Assembly: GCF_000420085.1 (NCBI RefSeq)
Contig: NZ_ATUG01000001.1
Coordinates: forward strand, 2,069,223-2,133,222
DNA length: 64,000 bases
Direction: 5' to 3'
Source: Desulfospira joergensenii DSM 10085
GTDB taxonomy: Bacteria; Desulfobacterota; Desulfobacteria; Desulfobacterales; Desulfobacteraceae
The position numbers were made by a program, and so were the translations under genes. The notes below the pieces were generated by a model that had not been told where the DNA came from, did no database searches, and saw only the letters and a program-made list of their open reading frames with translations. Positions 41,602 to 49,112 of this stretch are shown in pieces. Position 1 is the first letter of the stretch. Every line of letters starts with the position of its first letter.

Positions 41602-43686
41602 TTAGTGTTGAGGCTGTAAAATTTTTACACTGGGAAAGAGTCTGGAATCCGTATGGGGCAGGAACTGGGCCTTGGTAAACTCATCCATGAACCGGGTGCT
41701 GCTGGAAAAATCCACATAGGTCATCCGATTGGATATGTCGATGGCCTCCTGCCGAAATTTTCCCGACAGCAATGCCATGTAGGCCCCGGCAATGGAGCTG
41801 TTGCCCATGTATTTGAATTTTTTCCGGTCAATGTCCGGGAGAAGGCCGATGGAAACGGCCTTCTCAATATCCAGGAACTGGCCGAATCCACCGGTGATGA
41901 TCATCTGGCGGACCATGGAAAAATCCATGCCGATCTTCTCAATCAGAACGGTGAATCCGGCGTAAACGGCTGCCTTACTCAGGGTCAGGCTCCGGATGTC
42001 CGATTCCGTGAAGATGATATCCTCTTTCATATCGGTATTTTCGGCAAACTCCAGGATAAAGGCAGGCTCATCGTTGAACACCGTCATCCTGGGGTGGCGG
42101 CTGTCCAAACGGAACTTGCCGTCCTGTCCCACCACTCCTTTGACCATCATCTCGGACATGAGATCGATCATCCCCGAACCGCAGATACCCCGGGCCGGTT
42201 TGCTGTCAACGGTCTCATATTCAGGATCAAATCTGGCAGGGTCCAGGAAGATTTTTTCCATGGCACCGGTTTCCGCCCGCATGCCCCATCGGATCCCGCC
42301 CCCTTCAAAGGCCGGACCGGCGGAACAGGCCGCGGTCATCATGAACTCGTCGTTTCCCAGTACGATTTCCCCGTTGGTTCCCACGTCGATAAAAAGGGTA
42401 AGATTATTGGAACGGTGCATCCCGGTATAGAGGATGCCCGAAACAATATCCCCGCCCACATAGCCGGCCGGGCCGGGCATGACAAAGACCCCGGCGTAGC
42501 GGGCAGCCTTGAGCCCCACATGGGCGGCCTGGATGACGGGAAACTCCGATACCGTCGGGATATAGGGTTCTCTTCTGATATACTTTGCCTCGATTCCCAG
42601 AAGAAGATGGACCATGGTCGTATTTCCGGACACCACGATGTTTTCGATCTGCCTGTGGGTCTCTTCCAGGGGGATCAGGGCTCTTTCGGTGAGGTTGTTG
42701 ATGGTGGACAGGGCCATTTTCTTTAATTTTTTTATCCCCTCTTTTTCAGAGCAGACAATGCGGTTGATCACATCATCCCCGCAGGCGGCCTGGCGGTTAT
42801 GCCCCGATGCCGCACTTAGAATTTCACCGGTCTCCATATCCACGATATAGACGACAATGGAGGTGGTCCCCAGATCCACGGCCATTCCCAGAGACCGGAG
42901 GGCCTGGTTGGCCGGCCGGACATCCACAATCTGGGTGGAACATTTTTTCTGGAGCACCGAGGCAATGACCTGCCAATTGTCCTCTCTTACGGACCGGGTC
43001 AGCTGGCGCATCACCCCAAGGTCCGTACTCATGGAGAAGATATCGCACCCGTTTCGTTTCAGGCTCCGCTTGAGCCGGTCCAGATCGCTGACCGTATCGT
43101 CCAGGCTGGGGACATCAAGGGTCAGGATATATTTTTTAACAATGGGATCCATCTCCCTGACCAAGCCCATGAGCTTTTGGGTGGCCTCATTCCCCATTCC
43201 CTCCGCCCTCAGCTTTTTCTCAAGGGTCTCTTCGGGAATCCGGACCGCAAGATCATTCTTCACCTCGACCTGGCAGGCCAGGACAACTCCCCTCTCCTTT
43301 TCCACGGGACTCAGCAGGCCGGTATCCCCGGTTTCAAAGGATCCTGATTCGATGATCAGTTTGCATTTGCCGCAGGATCCGCTGCCGTTGCAGGAGGCAT
43401 TGACATAGACATCCGCCTTTTGGGCGGCTTCCAGCAGATTGCCCCCCTTGGGGAGGGTTACGCTGTTTCCCCCGGGTTGGAAAACAACAGAAACCGTTTC
43501 AGACTCTTTTTCTTCCGGTTTTTCATCAAACCCTTTCAGGGAGATAAAATGAATGGGGCAGGAGGATCTGAACTTGCAGTAAAGATCCGGGTCCCGGCAC
43601 TCCAGGCAGTCTTCGCAGAGATGGATCTGGTGCTTCATGCACAGGTAGTTGGTTTCAATATCGGGATGGTTGATGCATCTTCCCAT
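41602..43686 (-). CDS. RACo-like corrinoid-activation protein with N-terminal zinc finger and 2Fe-2S ferredoxin domain
   Basis: 694 residues from the ATG at 43686 (GGGGAGGT upstream); the longer reading to 43911 would overlap the thioredoxin gene and was rejected. Order: a B-box-like Cys/His finger (about 1-50; CINHPDIETNYLCMKH, LCEDCLEC), a plant-type 2Fe-2S domain (CNGSGSCGKC), a linker region, and the ASKHA ATPase domain (AVDLGTTSIVVYIVD, DVGTNGEIVLGN, ICGSGMIDLM). RACo proteins use ATP and a reductant to return inactive Co(II) corrinoid proteins to Co(I). No corrinoid protein or methyltransferase is in the window. Confidence 0.9.
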   Translation of the reverse strand: MGRCINHPDIETNYLCMKHQIHLCEDCLECRDPDLYCKFRSSCPIHFISLKGFDEKPEEKESETVSVVFQPGGNSVTLPKGGNLLEAAQKADVYVNASCNGSGSCGKCKLIIESGSFETGDTGLLSPVEKERGVVLACQVEVKNDLAVRIPEETLEKKLRAEGMGNEATQKLMGLVREMDPIVKKYILTLDVPSLDDTVSDLDRLKRSLKRNGCDIFSMSTDLGVMRQLTRSVREDNWQVIASVLQKKCSTQIVDVRPANQALRSLGMAVDLGTTSIVVYIVDMETGEILSAASGHNRQAACGDDVINRIVCSEKEGIKKLKKMALSTINNLTERALIPLEETHRQIENIVVSGNTTMVHLLLGIEAKYIRREPYIPTVSEFPVIQAAHVGLKAARYAGVFVMPGPAGYVGGDIVSGILYTGMHRSNNLTLFIDVGTNGEIVLGNDEFMMTAACSAGPAFEGGGIRWGMRAETGAMEKIFLDPARFDPEYETVDSKPARGICGSGMIDLMSEMMVKGVVGQDGKFRLDSRHPRMTVFNDEPAFILEFAENTDMKEDIIFTESDIRSLTLSKAAVYAGFTVLIEKIGMDFSMVRQMIITGGFGQFLDIEKAVSIGLLPDIDRKKFKYMGNSSIAGAYMALLSGKFRQEAIDISNRMTYVDFSSSTRFMDEFTKAQFLPHTDSRLFPSVKILQPQH

Positions 43687-43726
43687 GGCGGACCTCCCCT
43701 GATTTTTTTTGTATGAAGGCAATGGG

Positions 43727-44026
43727 TTATAATACCGCATCCAGGCTGTTTTCAATAGTCGATTTTGACTGAAGACCGACAAACCGCTTGATTTCCACAC
43801 CGTCTTTAAAGAGGATGAGCGTGGGAATACTCTGAACCATATAATCTGTGGCAAGGACCTTCTGGGAGTCAATATCAATTTCCAGGATTGATGTCCTGCC
43901 CGCATATTCATCCCTGAGTTCCCGGATCACAGGCGCCATTGCCCGGCAGGGACCGCACCAGGAAGCTCCGAAATCCGCAAGCACGGTCTTTCCTTTAAGC
44001 TCAGACTGGAATTCTTCTTTGTTCAT
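43727..44026 (-). CDS. Thioredoxin
   Basis: A 99-residue thioredoxin fold with active site WCGPC and the cis-proline motif SIPTLILF. The ATG at 44026 follows AAGGATAG; a start at 44053 is less likely. It is transcribed just ahead of the RACo-like gene and may act in the same pathway, keeping its cysteines reduced. A short leader upstream contains a perfect inverted repeat. Confidence 0.92.
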   Translation of the reverse strand: MNKEEFQSELKGKTVLADFGASWCGPCRAMAPVIRELRDEYAGRTSILEIDIDSQKVLATDYMVQSIPTLILFKDGVEIKRFVGLQSKSTIENSLDAVL

Positions 44027-44073
44027 CTTTCTATCCTTTATATCGGGTTTCAAAATGATCTCAATTTTTTTAG

Positions 44074-44089
44074 ATCAAGTTCTATGCCA
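44074..44089 (-). promoter_or_regulatory. Weak sigma-54-like sequence upstream of thioredoxin
   Basis: Minus strand TGGCATAGAACTTGAT has a good -24 element, but the -12 reads TTGAT rather than TTGCT, with GA where GC is expected. The GGTAACG pair at 44204-44219 is about 120 bases upstream. It may be a second, divergent target of the same activator site. Confidence 0.3.
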
Positions 44090-44117
44090 AATCAGAGAAT
44101 TTTTAAAAACACCTTTT

Positions 44118-44154
44118 AAGCCTTTAAAATTAAAAGAAATAATTTTAAAGGCTT
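44118..44154. repeat. Perfect 14-base inverted repeat in the thioredoxin leader
   Basis: AAGCCTTTAAAATT (44118-44131) is complementary to AATTTTAAAGGCTT (44141-44154) with a nine-base A-rich loop. It lies about 95 bases upstream of the thioredoxin start and just above the weak sigma-54-like element. It could be a protein-binding site or a terminator for rightward transcripts, with TTTT following the right arm. Confidence 0.45.
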
Positions 44155-44203
44155 TTGCCGCCTGACCCATATCCGCCCCTGGGATGGATATGGACCCGGG
44201 AAA

Positions 44204-44219
44204 GGTAACGCCGGTAACG
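44204..44219. promoter_or_regulatory. GGTAACG direct-repeat pair
   Basis: GGTAACG occurs at 44204-44210 and 44213-44219, about 80-90 bases upstream of the sigma-54 promoter at 44296. The spacing matches an enhancer site. The same element recurs at 44548-44565 beside the activator gene, and at 14671-14710. Confidence 0.6.
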
Positions 44220-44295
44220 TTCCAGGACCCTGGAAATCCCTGTTCCGCCTTTGAAAAGCCTTCCGGGACAGCCCGGCAATGCTGTTCCACCAGCC

Positions 44296-44311
44296 TGGCA
44301 TATGGTTTGCT
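44296..44311 (+). promoter_or_regulatory. Sigma-54 promoter of the 29-residue membrane peptide
   Basis: TGGCATATGGTTTGCT has GG and GC ten bases apart and a perfect TTGC. Transcription near 44322 would give a leader of about 30 bases to the ribosome site at 44342 and the TTG start at 44353. Confidence 0.75.
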
Positions 44312-44352
44312 TATTTTAAAGATGGAAAACACGTATACACCGGAGGCAAACC

Positions 44353-44442
44353 TTGGACGACATGGGCTATATCCTAATTTTTCTCGGCATCTATTTCCTG
44401 GCGCAGATCTGGATTCTTCCCAGGATGGGCATATCCACATGA
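44353..44442 (+). CDS. 29-residue hydrophobic membrane peptide
   Basis: A TTG start sits six bases after GGAGG (an ATG at 44362 is also in frame). The peptide reads MDDMGYILIFLGIYFLAQI, then ends in WILPRMGIST. Residues 4-22 form one transmembrane helix, followed by a short basic end. A perfect ribosome site, a sigma-54 promoter and activator half-sites at the right distances make it likely to be expressed. A role such as regulator or small subunit of a membrane complex is inference; the sequence is not from a family I can name. Confidence 0.6.
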   Translation: MDDMGYILIFLGIYFLAQIWILPRMGIST

Positions 44443-44547
44443 ATGCGGGATTCCTGCCGGACGGCAGGCAAAAAGAAAAAAATTCCCTTTCAGGAGAAAA
44501 TCCCAAAAGAATAGGCTCCAAAAAAAATTTTCTTGTAAAATGCGAGT

Positions 44548-44565
44548 GGTAACGGTAACGTTACC
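44548..44565. promoter_or_regulatory. GGTAACGTTACC palindrome upstream of the sigma-54 activator gene
   Basis: GGTAACG at 44548-44554 overlaps a second copy at 44554-44560, which continues into CGTTACC (44559-44565). The twelve bases 44554-44565 are a perfect palindrome. It lies about 190 bases upstream of the activator at 44757, suggesting that the protein binds its own control region. Confidence 0.65.
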
Positions 44566-44613
44566 ATATCCTTTACATTAAAGGGTATCTCTAATAATTA
44601 GAATTTTGGTTTG

Positions 44614-44710
44614 AGTTCAAGGCGCGGGGAAATTCTAACCGGAGGAATATATGGAATATTTCGAGGATTAAAATTATCCTGCAACGCAGAAATCGGGCCA
44701 AAAGGCAATG
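44614..44710 (+). other. Possible intergenic repeat unit with a six-codon frame
   Basis: The region between the operator and the activator gene contains GGAGG (44641-44645) followed by a six-codon frame MEYFED (44651-44671). It is flanked by GAGTTCAAGGCGCGGGG and ATCGGGCCAAAAGGCAAT. The layout resembles dispersed intergenic elements that I recall from Desulfobacterota genomes, but no second copy was found in this window. Otherwise 44443-44756 holds no gene. Confidence 0.3.
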
Positions 44711-44756
44711 ATTAGAGGTGGCCTAAGATCATCTTTCCATGGAGACAGGACGGGCA

Positions 44757-46151
44757 ATGAAAACACATGAAATCTGGAATGTACACTTTTTAAATCAAAT
44801 CCTGGATACCATGGCCGAGGGGCTTTTTACCCTGGATTCCCAGGGAATCATCACTTCCTGGAACAAGTCCATGGAAAAGATCAGCGGCTATTCCGCAGGC
44901 GAGGCCATCGGAAAAACCTGCTCCCTGATTGAATGCAGCCGGTGTTTCGGTAAAAAATGCCCGGCCAATATCCATAAATGCGGGGTGATCGAACATGGCA
45001 GAACCGAGGCAAAAGAGTGCTTTATCCGTCACAGGGACGGCCATGACATCCCGGTTATCAAAAACGCAAGGCTGGCAAAGGATGAGGACGGCCACATGCT
45101 CGGCATTGTGGAAACCATCACCGACCTGACAGAATTAAAAAAAATAAAACAGACCGCGGAAGAGGCCCAGAGAAAACTGAAAAAGGCATACCGGCTCGGC
45201 AATATCATCGGGAAAAGTACGGCCATGCAGAATGTTTTTGATGCAATCCGGGCCGCGGCAAACAGCCGGGCCAATATCCTCATCCAGGGGGAAAGCGGCA
45301 CGGGCAAAGAACTGGTGGCCGGGGCCATCCATTACAACGGCGTCAACGATAAAAAACCCATGATAACGGTCAATTGCTCGGCCCTGTCCGAAACCCTGCT
45401 GGAAAGCGAATTGTTCGGTCATGTCAAGGGAGCGTTTACAGGGGCCCACAGGGACCGGAAGGGACGGTTTGAAGAGGCGGATCAGGGGACGATATTTCTC
45501 GACGAGATCGGGGAGCTCACCCCTTATATGCAGGTAAAATTATTAAGGGTTCTCCAGGAGAGAGAGATCGAAAGGGTGGGCGATTCAAAAAAGATTAAAA
45601 TTGATATCCGGATCATCGCTGCGACCCACAAAGATCTTTTTCTTCTCACAAGGGAAGGGCTGTTTCGGGAAGATCTGTTTTACCGGCTCAAGGTCTTCCC
45701 CATCCCTGTGCCGCCGTTGCGGGAAAGAAGGGATGATATTCCATTGCTGGTAAATCATTTCCTGCGAAAGGGGAATAAGAGAGAGGGGAAAAACATATCA
45801 AAGATCAGTACAGGGGCCATGAAAAAGATCATGGAACATCCCTGGCCCGGGAATGTCAGGGAACTGGAAAATGCTGTTGAGCACGCCTTTGTTCTCTGTG
45901 AAACCGACCGGATCGAATCAAAGGACCTGCCCGTTGAAGTCCGGGAAACCAAGACCCGGCCCCTCCCCACAATGGATCCGGATCCGACTGCCAAAACCGG
46001 ATTCTCCACTCAAAAGATAACCCGGGAAGACCTGGTCCGGCTCCTTGAAGAGTGCCACTGGAATAAGGCGGAAGTGGGACGGCGCATCCATAAAAGCAGA
46101 ACCGCGGTCTGGAAATACATGAAAAAATGGGATATTCCCCTGCAGAGATAA
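44757..46151 (+). CDS. Second sigma-54-dependent activator with cysteine-rich PAS domain
   Basis: About 464 residues from the ATG at 44757 (AGGACG upstream); an ATG at 44739 lacks a ribosome site. The PAS domain (about 12-125) holds cysteines 55, 60, 63, 68, 75 and 88, a pattern similar to the activator at 15740-17131. The AAA+ part has GESGTGKE, GAFTGA and DEIGE. The HTH ends in KAEVGRRIHKSRTAVWKYMKK, with a recognition helix different from the other activator. It has no receiver domain. The GGTAACGTTACC sites upstream suggest autoregulation and a regulon covering other GGTAACG loci. Confidence 0.9.
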   Translation: MKTHEIWNVHFLNQILDTMAEGLFTLDSQGIITSWNKSMEKISGYSAGEAIGKTCSLIECSRCFGKKCPANIHKCGVIEHGRTEAKECFIRHRDGHDIPVIKNARLAKDEDGHMLGIVETITDLTELKKIKQTAEEAQRKLKKAYRLGNIIGKSTAMQNVFDAIRAAANSRANILIQGESGTGKELVAGAIHYNGVNDKKPMITVNCSALSETLLESELFGHVKGAFTGAHRDRKGRFEEADQGTIFLDEIGELTPYMQVKLLRVLQEREIERVGDSKKIKIDIRIIAATHKDLFLLTREGLFREDLFYRLKVFPIPVPPLRERRDDIPLLVNHFLRKGNKREGKNISKISTGAMKKIMEHPWPGNVRELENAVEHAFVLCETDRIESKDLPVEVRETKTRPLPTMDPDPTAKTGFSTQKITREDLVRLLEECHWNKAEVGRRIHKSRTAVWKYMKKWDIPLQR

Positions 46152-46340
46152 GCCACAAAAAAGGTTGATTTTCTGAAAGTTCAAAGATACTCTGCTGAAA
46201 GCACTGAATTCTAACTTATGTTCATCGGGCTGGAAGGCGATTTTAGGGACAGGGACTTTAGAGATCCTCTGTACATTAAAGTCTAATTCCCTTCTTCGCC
46301 AATTTAAAAACGGCAACTCATCAGGCTTTTTTGGGGAAAA

Positions 46341-48350
46341 ATGGATACGCTTATATCCTTGCTTCCGTACATCGAATCTGACAGGGAGGGGTTTGTTCTG
46401 GATCTTCCTGTCCCGGAGAGGGGACCGGAATCAAGTCCGGGCGATTCATCTCCTTTTCAGATCGCAGACAGCGGGGGGAATTTTTCAATATTAGTAAAAG
46501 CCGGTATAAAAACAGGGCCTTCCCAAATCGTTACGCCCTTTTTCCTGCTGACCCAGAGAGACCATTATCCCATCCCGCCGGACGATTTACATCCCCTTAC
46601 CAATGCAGATATGGACCGGATCTGGATTGAGACCCTTCGATTTTATACCGGCGACGAAATCGCCTTTACTCTCCCGGGGCCCCCTGGCCGGGAAAAAGAG
46701 CCCCTTGCCTTCCATTCCCTGTTTTTCTGCAAAAAAAAGAAAAAATTTTTCCAGCCCCCCTGTCCCGAATGCGGAGAGCCCCTGGTCCTGTGCAAGGATG
46801 ACCAGGCCTTAAAGGGGGCCGGGCTCTTCCCCTATTATACCTCCCTGCACCGGTATCTTTACTGCCCACGGTGCCACGGAGCCAAGGCAGACCCCGCCTT
46901 TTACCAGTTTTCCCGGTCTTCGGAAGACCGGGTGTTTGTAAAAGACCGGTTTGATCTGATCCGGGATTTCAACCGGCTCAGAAGCAGGGCTTCCGGAAAT
47001 TTTCCCTGCCTTGAATGTCCTGGCCATGCCGAATGCTATATCACCGGCGAAAAAGCAGGATCCCGTATCGCCTTTTTTTCCTTTTACCCCTTTTACATGC
47101 TTTTTTTCCATGCCGCATCCATAAAAGCCGTTGATTTCCTCCCCCTCATCTCAGGGGCGTCCCCTGAACAGATTCCCTCCCTGTCCATGACCGTCCGGGG
47201 GGCTGATTTTACGGAATGCCTCGGCCGGAAAGGAACTCCCCGGTTCTTCTTTGAACAGGACGAAAGGTTTTTCCTGGAGGTCCTTTATTTAAAGCTCTCT
47301 TTTCTGGAAAGCTTTGTCCGATGTTTTAGCCGGAAAGGGGATATCCCATCCCTGCCCGGTTTTTCCGCCCACAGCATCTGGATCCGCCCCGGACCGGACA
47401 AGGGGATACTTCCGGTTTTCTGGGATTTCAGCCTGAATGTCATTGACCTTGTGTCCGATGTTCACCTGAACCGGGACCAACATGTCCTGACCCAGAACCG
47501 GGATCTTGTTTTTATGGTCCGCCTCTGGTTCCATACCTTTCTGGCAAACAGCAACCAGGGCCCCGGTGCGGTTTATGACCTGGCAGGGAGCCTGGCCGGA
47601 CACCAGACGGCCGGGCACTCCTTTGACTCCCAGGCCCTGGTCCGGGAATTTCCCGGTCTTGCCCCGGAAAATATCTTCTGGGAGCCCCGGCCCCAGGCCA
47701 TTCCCGGGGAGTGGGAGCCGTTCTGGTTCAAAACCCTGTTTACCGGCCTTTCCCTGCTGAAACAGGAACCTGGCCGGGATCTGAAATCCTGCCTGGCCGG
47801 ACTGCTCGCGGACATGAAATCCCTGAAGCAGGAGATTCAAACCGAATTGTTTTCAACCCGGCCCCCGGCCCCGGCGGCTCCCCTTTGGGAAGCCCGGCCC
47901 ATGGAGGAAAATAATGCGGCTGAACAAAAAAAAGCCCCGGAAGAGTCTTTGCCGGAAAAAGAGGCCATCGCCGGAATGCTGAAATCCTTACGGACCCGAT
48001 GGGCCCAGGCATCCCCTGCTCCTTTGGCGGACATGGAAGAGGATGTCCTTGAAACCATTGTCCTGTCTTCCCCGGATGAAGCCCCGGAGCCTCCGGAGGA
48101 AAACCGGCAGGAGCCTGCAGAGAAGCCGCCCGAGCCCGATGATTTTTTTGAAGAGACCGTGGTGCTGCAGGGGCCTGTTCCCCCGGATTCAGATGATGGT
48201 GCAGGTGATGACACCCATGATTTCGAAGAGATGGAGGAAACCGTGGTGCTGTCCCCGGGTCAATCACCGACACCGGCAGAACCGGACACCGGTTTCTTCG
48301 GCGAAGAGGACGATCTGGATAAGACAATCATAATCCCTCCGAAAAAATAA
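46341..48350 (+). CDS. Large T6SS-associated protein with zinc-ribbon cysteines and four repeated threonine motifs
   Basis: A 669-residue protein opening the T6SS locus. The middle has zinc-type cysteine pairs (CPECGEPL around residue 142, YCPRCHG around 175, CLECPGHAEC around 228). The acidic C-terminus (560-669) repeats a short motif four times: ETIVL (Thr572), ETVVL (Thr606), ETVVL (Thr634) and KTIII (Thr662). These look like phosphothreonine peptides that FHA domains bind. A T6SS phosphorylation or FHA scaffold is inferred; no kinase or FHA domain is in the window. I do not recognise the family. Confidence 0.75.
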   Translation: MDTLISLLPYIESDREGFVLDLPVPERGPESSPGDSSPFQIADSGGNFSILVKAGIKTGPSQIVTPFFLLTQRDHYPIPPDDLHPLTNADMDRIWIETLRFYTGDEIAFTLPGPPGREKEPLAFHSLFFCKKKKKFFQPPCPECGEPLVLCKDDQALKGAGLFPYYTSLHRYLYCPRCHGAKADPAFYQFSRSSEDRVFVKDRFDLIRDFNRLRSRASGNFPCLECPGHAECYITGEKAGSRIAFFSFYPFYMLFFHAASIKAVDFLPLISGASPEQIPSLSMTVRGADFTECLGRKGTPRFFFEQDERFFLEVLYLKLSFLESFVRCFSRKGDIPSLPGFSAHSIWIRPGPDKGILPVFWDFSLNVIDLVSDVHLNRDQHVLTQNRDLVFMVRLWFHTFLANSNQGPGAVYDLAGSLAGHQTAGHSFDSQALVREFPGLAPENIFWEPRPQAIPGEWEPFWFKTLFTGLSLLKQEPGRDLKSCLAGLLADMKSLKQEIQTELFSTRPPAPAAPLWEARPMEENNAAEQKKAPEESLPEKEAIAGMLKSLRTRWAQASPAPLADMEEDVLETIVLSSPDEAPEPPEENRQEPAEKPPEPDDFFEETVVLQGPVPPDSDDGAGDDTHDFEEMEETVVLSPGQSPTPAEPDTGFFGEEDDLDKTIIIPPKK

Positions 48351-48360
48351 GGGTGAATGG

Positions 48361-49098
48361 ATGACAAAAGACCTTCAAAACATGGAAGAAAGGATTCGTC
48401 AGATTTTCCGGAAACACGGGGACCGGAGCGAGTACCGGATGGACGATTTCCTGGGCAGCGAACTGGCCTCCCTGGAACCGGCCGATAAGATCAGGACCCT
48501 GGACAGGCTGATCGAGCGGTTTGAGGGTCCCGGACCGAATTCTGGAGAACATGCAGGGGGTTCCCCAGGAGTATCCATTGACGACCATGTCCTGGGAAGG
48601 GTGATCAAGCTGCTCCTGGGAAGGGACATCTCCCAGGTGGACCTAAGCTCGGAGGAGCTTCTGGAGAGTCTTGCCGATTCCATTAATACGGTTTTTGAAT
48701 CCCTGAACCAGGTGATATCCGTGATCAACACCACCCTGGTAGGAAAACAGGATTCAGACCAGACCATCCGCCAGGTCATCGGATTCCACCTGGAAGGCAG
48801 CGACCGGGCCAGACCCCTGGAAAGCTACATCGGCCAGATCGGCAAGGCCTTTTTCGAAGCCCAGGAAGCGGCCAAAAAAGCGGCCCATGCCAAGGTCATG
48901 CAGATTCTGGAGGAACTTTCCCCTGAAAAAATCGAAAAAGAGGCCGGGGTTTCCAAACTGACCCCCATGCGCAAATCCAGATACTATGAAGAGTATGAGC
49001 TCAAATTTGGAAAATTTGAAAAATGGTTTGAATCCGGCCGGTTCATGGAGTCTTTTTTACGGGAATTTGAAAAGAACTGCCAAAAAATATCAATTTAA
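48361..49098 (+). CDS. T6SS FHA-protein-type C-terminal domain without the FHA domain
   Basis: A 245-residue protein. Residues ~80-180 (RVIKLLLGRDISQVDLSSEE and VFESLNQVISVINTTLVG) and the helical end resemble the C-terminal domain of T6SS FHA proteins (TagH/Fha1), but the N-terminal FHA domain is absent. It follows the 46341 protein by 10 bases and precedes the lipoprotein gene tssJ. It may pair with that protein, which carries threonine motifs, to do jointly what a single FHA protein does elsewhere. Confidence 0.65.
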   Translation: MTKDLQNMEERIRQIFRKHGDRSEYRMDDFLGSELASLEPADKIRTLDRLIERFEGPGPNSGEHAGGSPGVSIDDHVLGRVIKLLLGRDISQVDLSSEELLESLADSINTVFESLNQVISVINTTLVGKQDSDQTIRQVIGFHLEGSDRARPLESYIGQIGKAFFEAQEAAKKAAHAKVMQILEELSPEKIEKEAGVSKLTPMRKSRYYEEYELKFGKFEKWFESGRFMESFLREFEKNCQKISI

Positions 49099-49112
49099 GG
49101 GAGGAGGAAAAA

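Noticed and set aside
40424-41605. 393-codon frame antisense to the ACR3-UspA gene, and similar long antisense frames at 18501-19454 and 20246-21739
   Set aside because: These are shadows of GC-rich coding genes on the opposite strand, rich in Gly, His and Gln with no recognisable domain or ribosome site.
43687-43911. N-terminal extension of the RACo-like protein
   Set aside because: It would run through most of the thioredoxin gene and lacks a ribosome site, while the ATG at 43686 follows GGGGAGGT and begins a proper Cys/His finger.
44184-44552. 122-codon plus-strand frame
   Set aside because: It runs through the sigma-54 promoter and its activator repeats and has no ribosome site; the 29-residue frame at 44353 in another phase is better supported.
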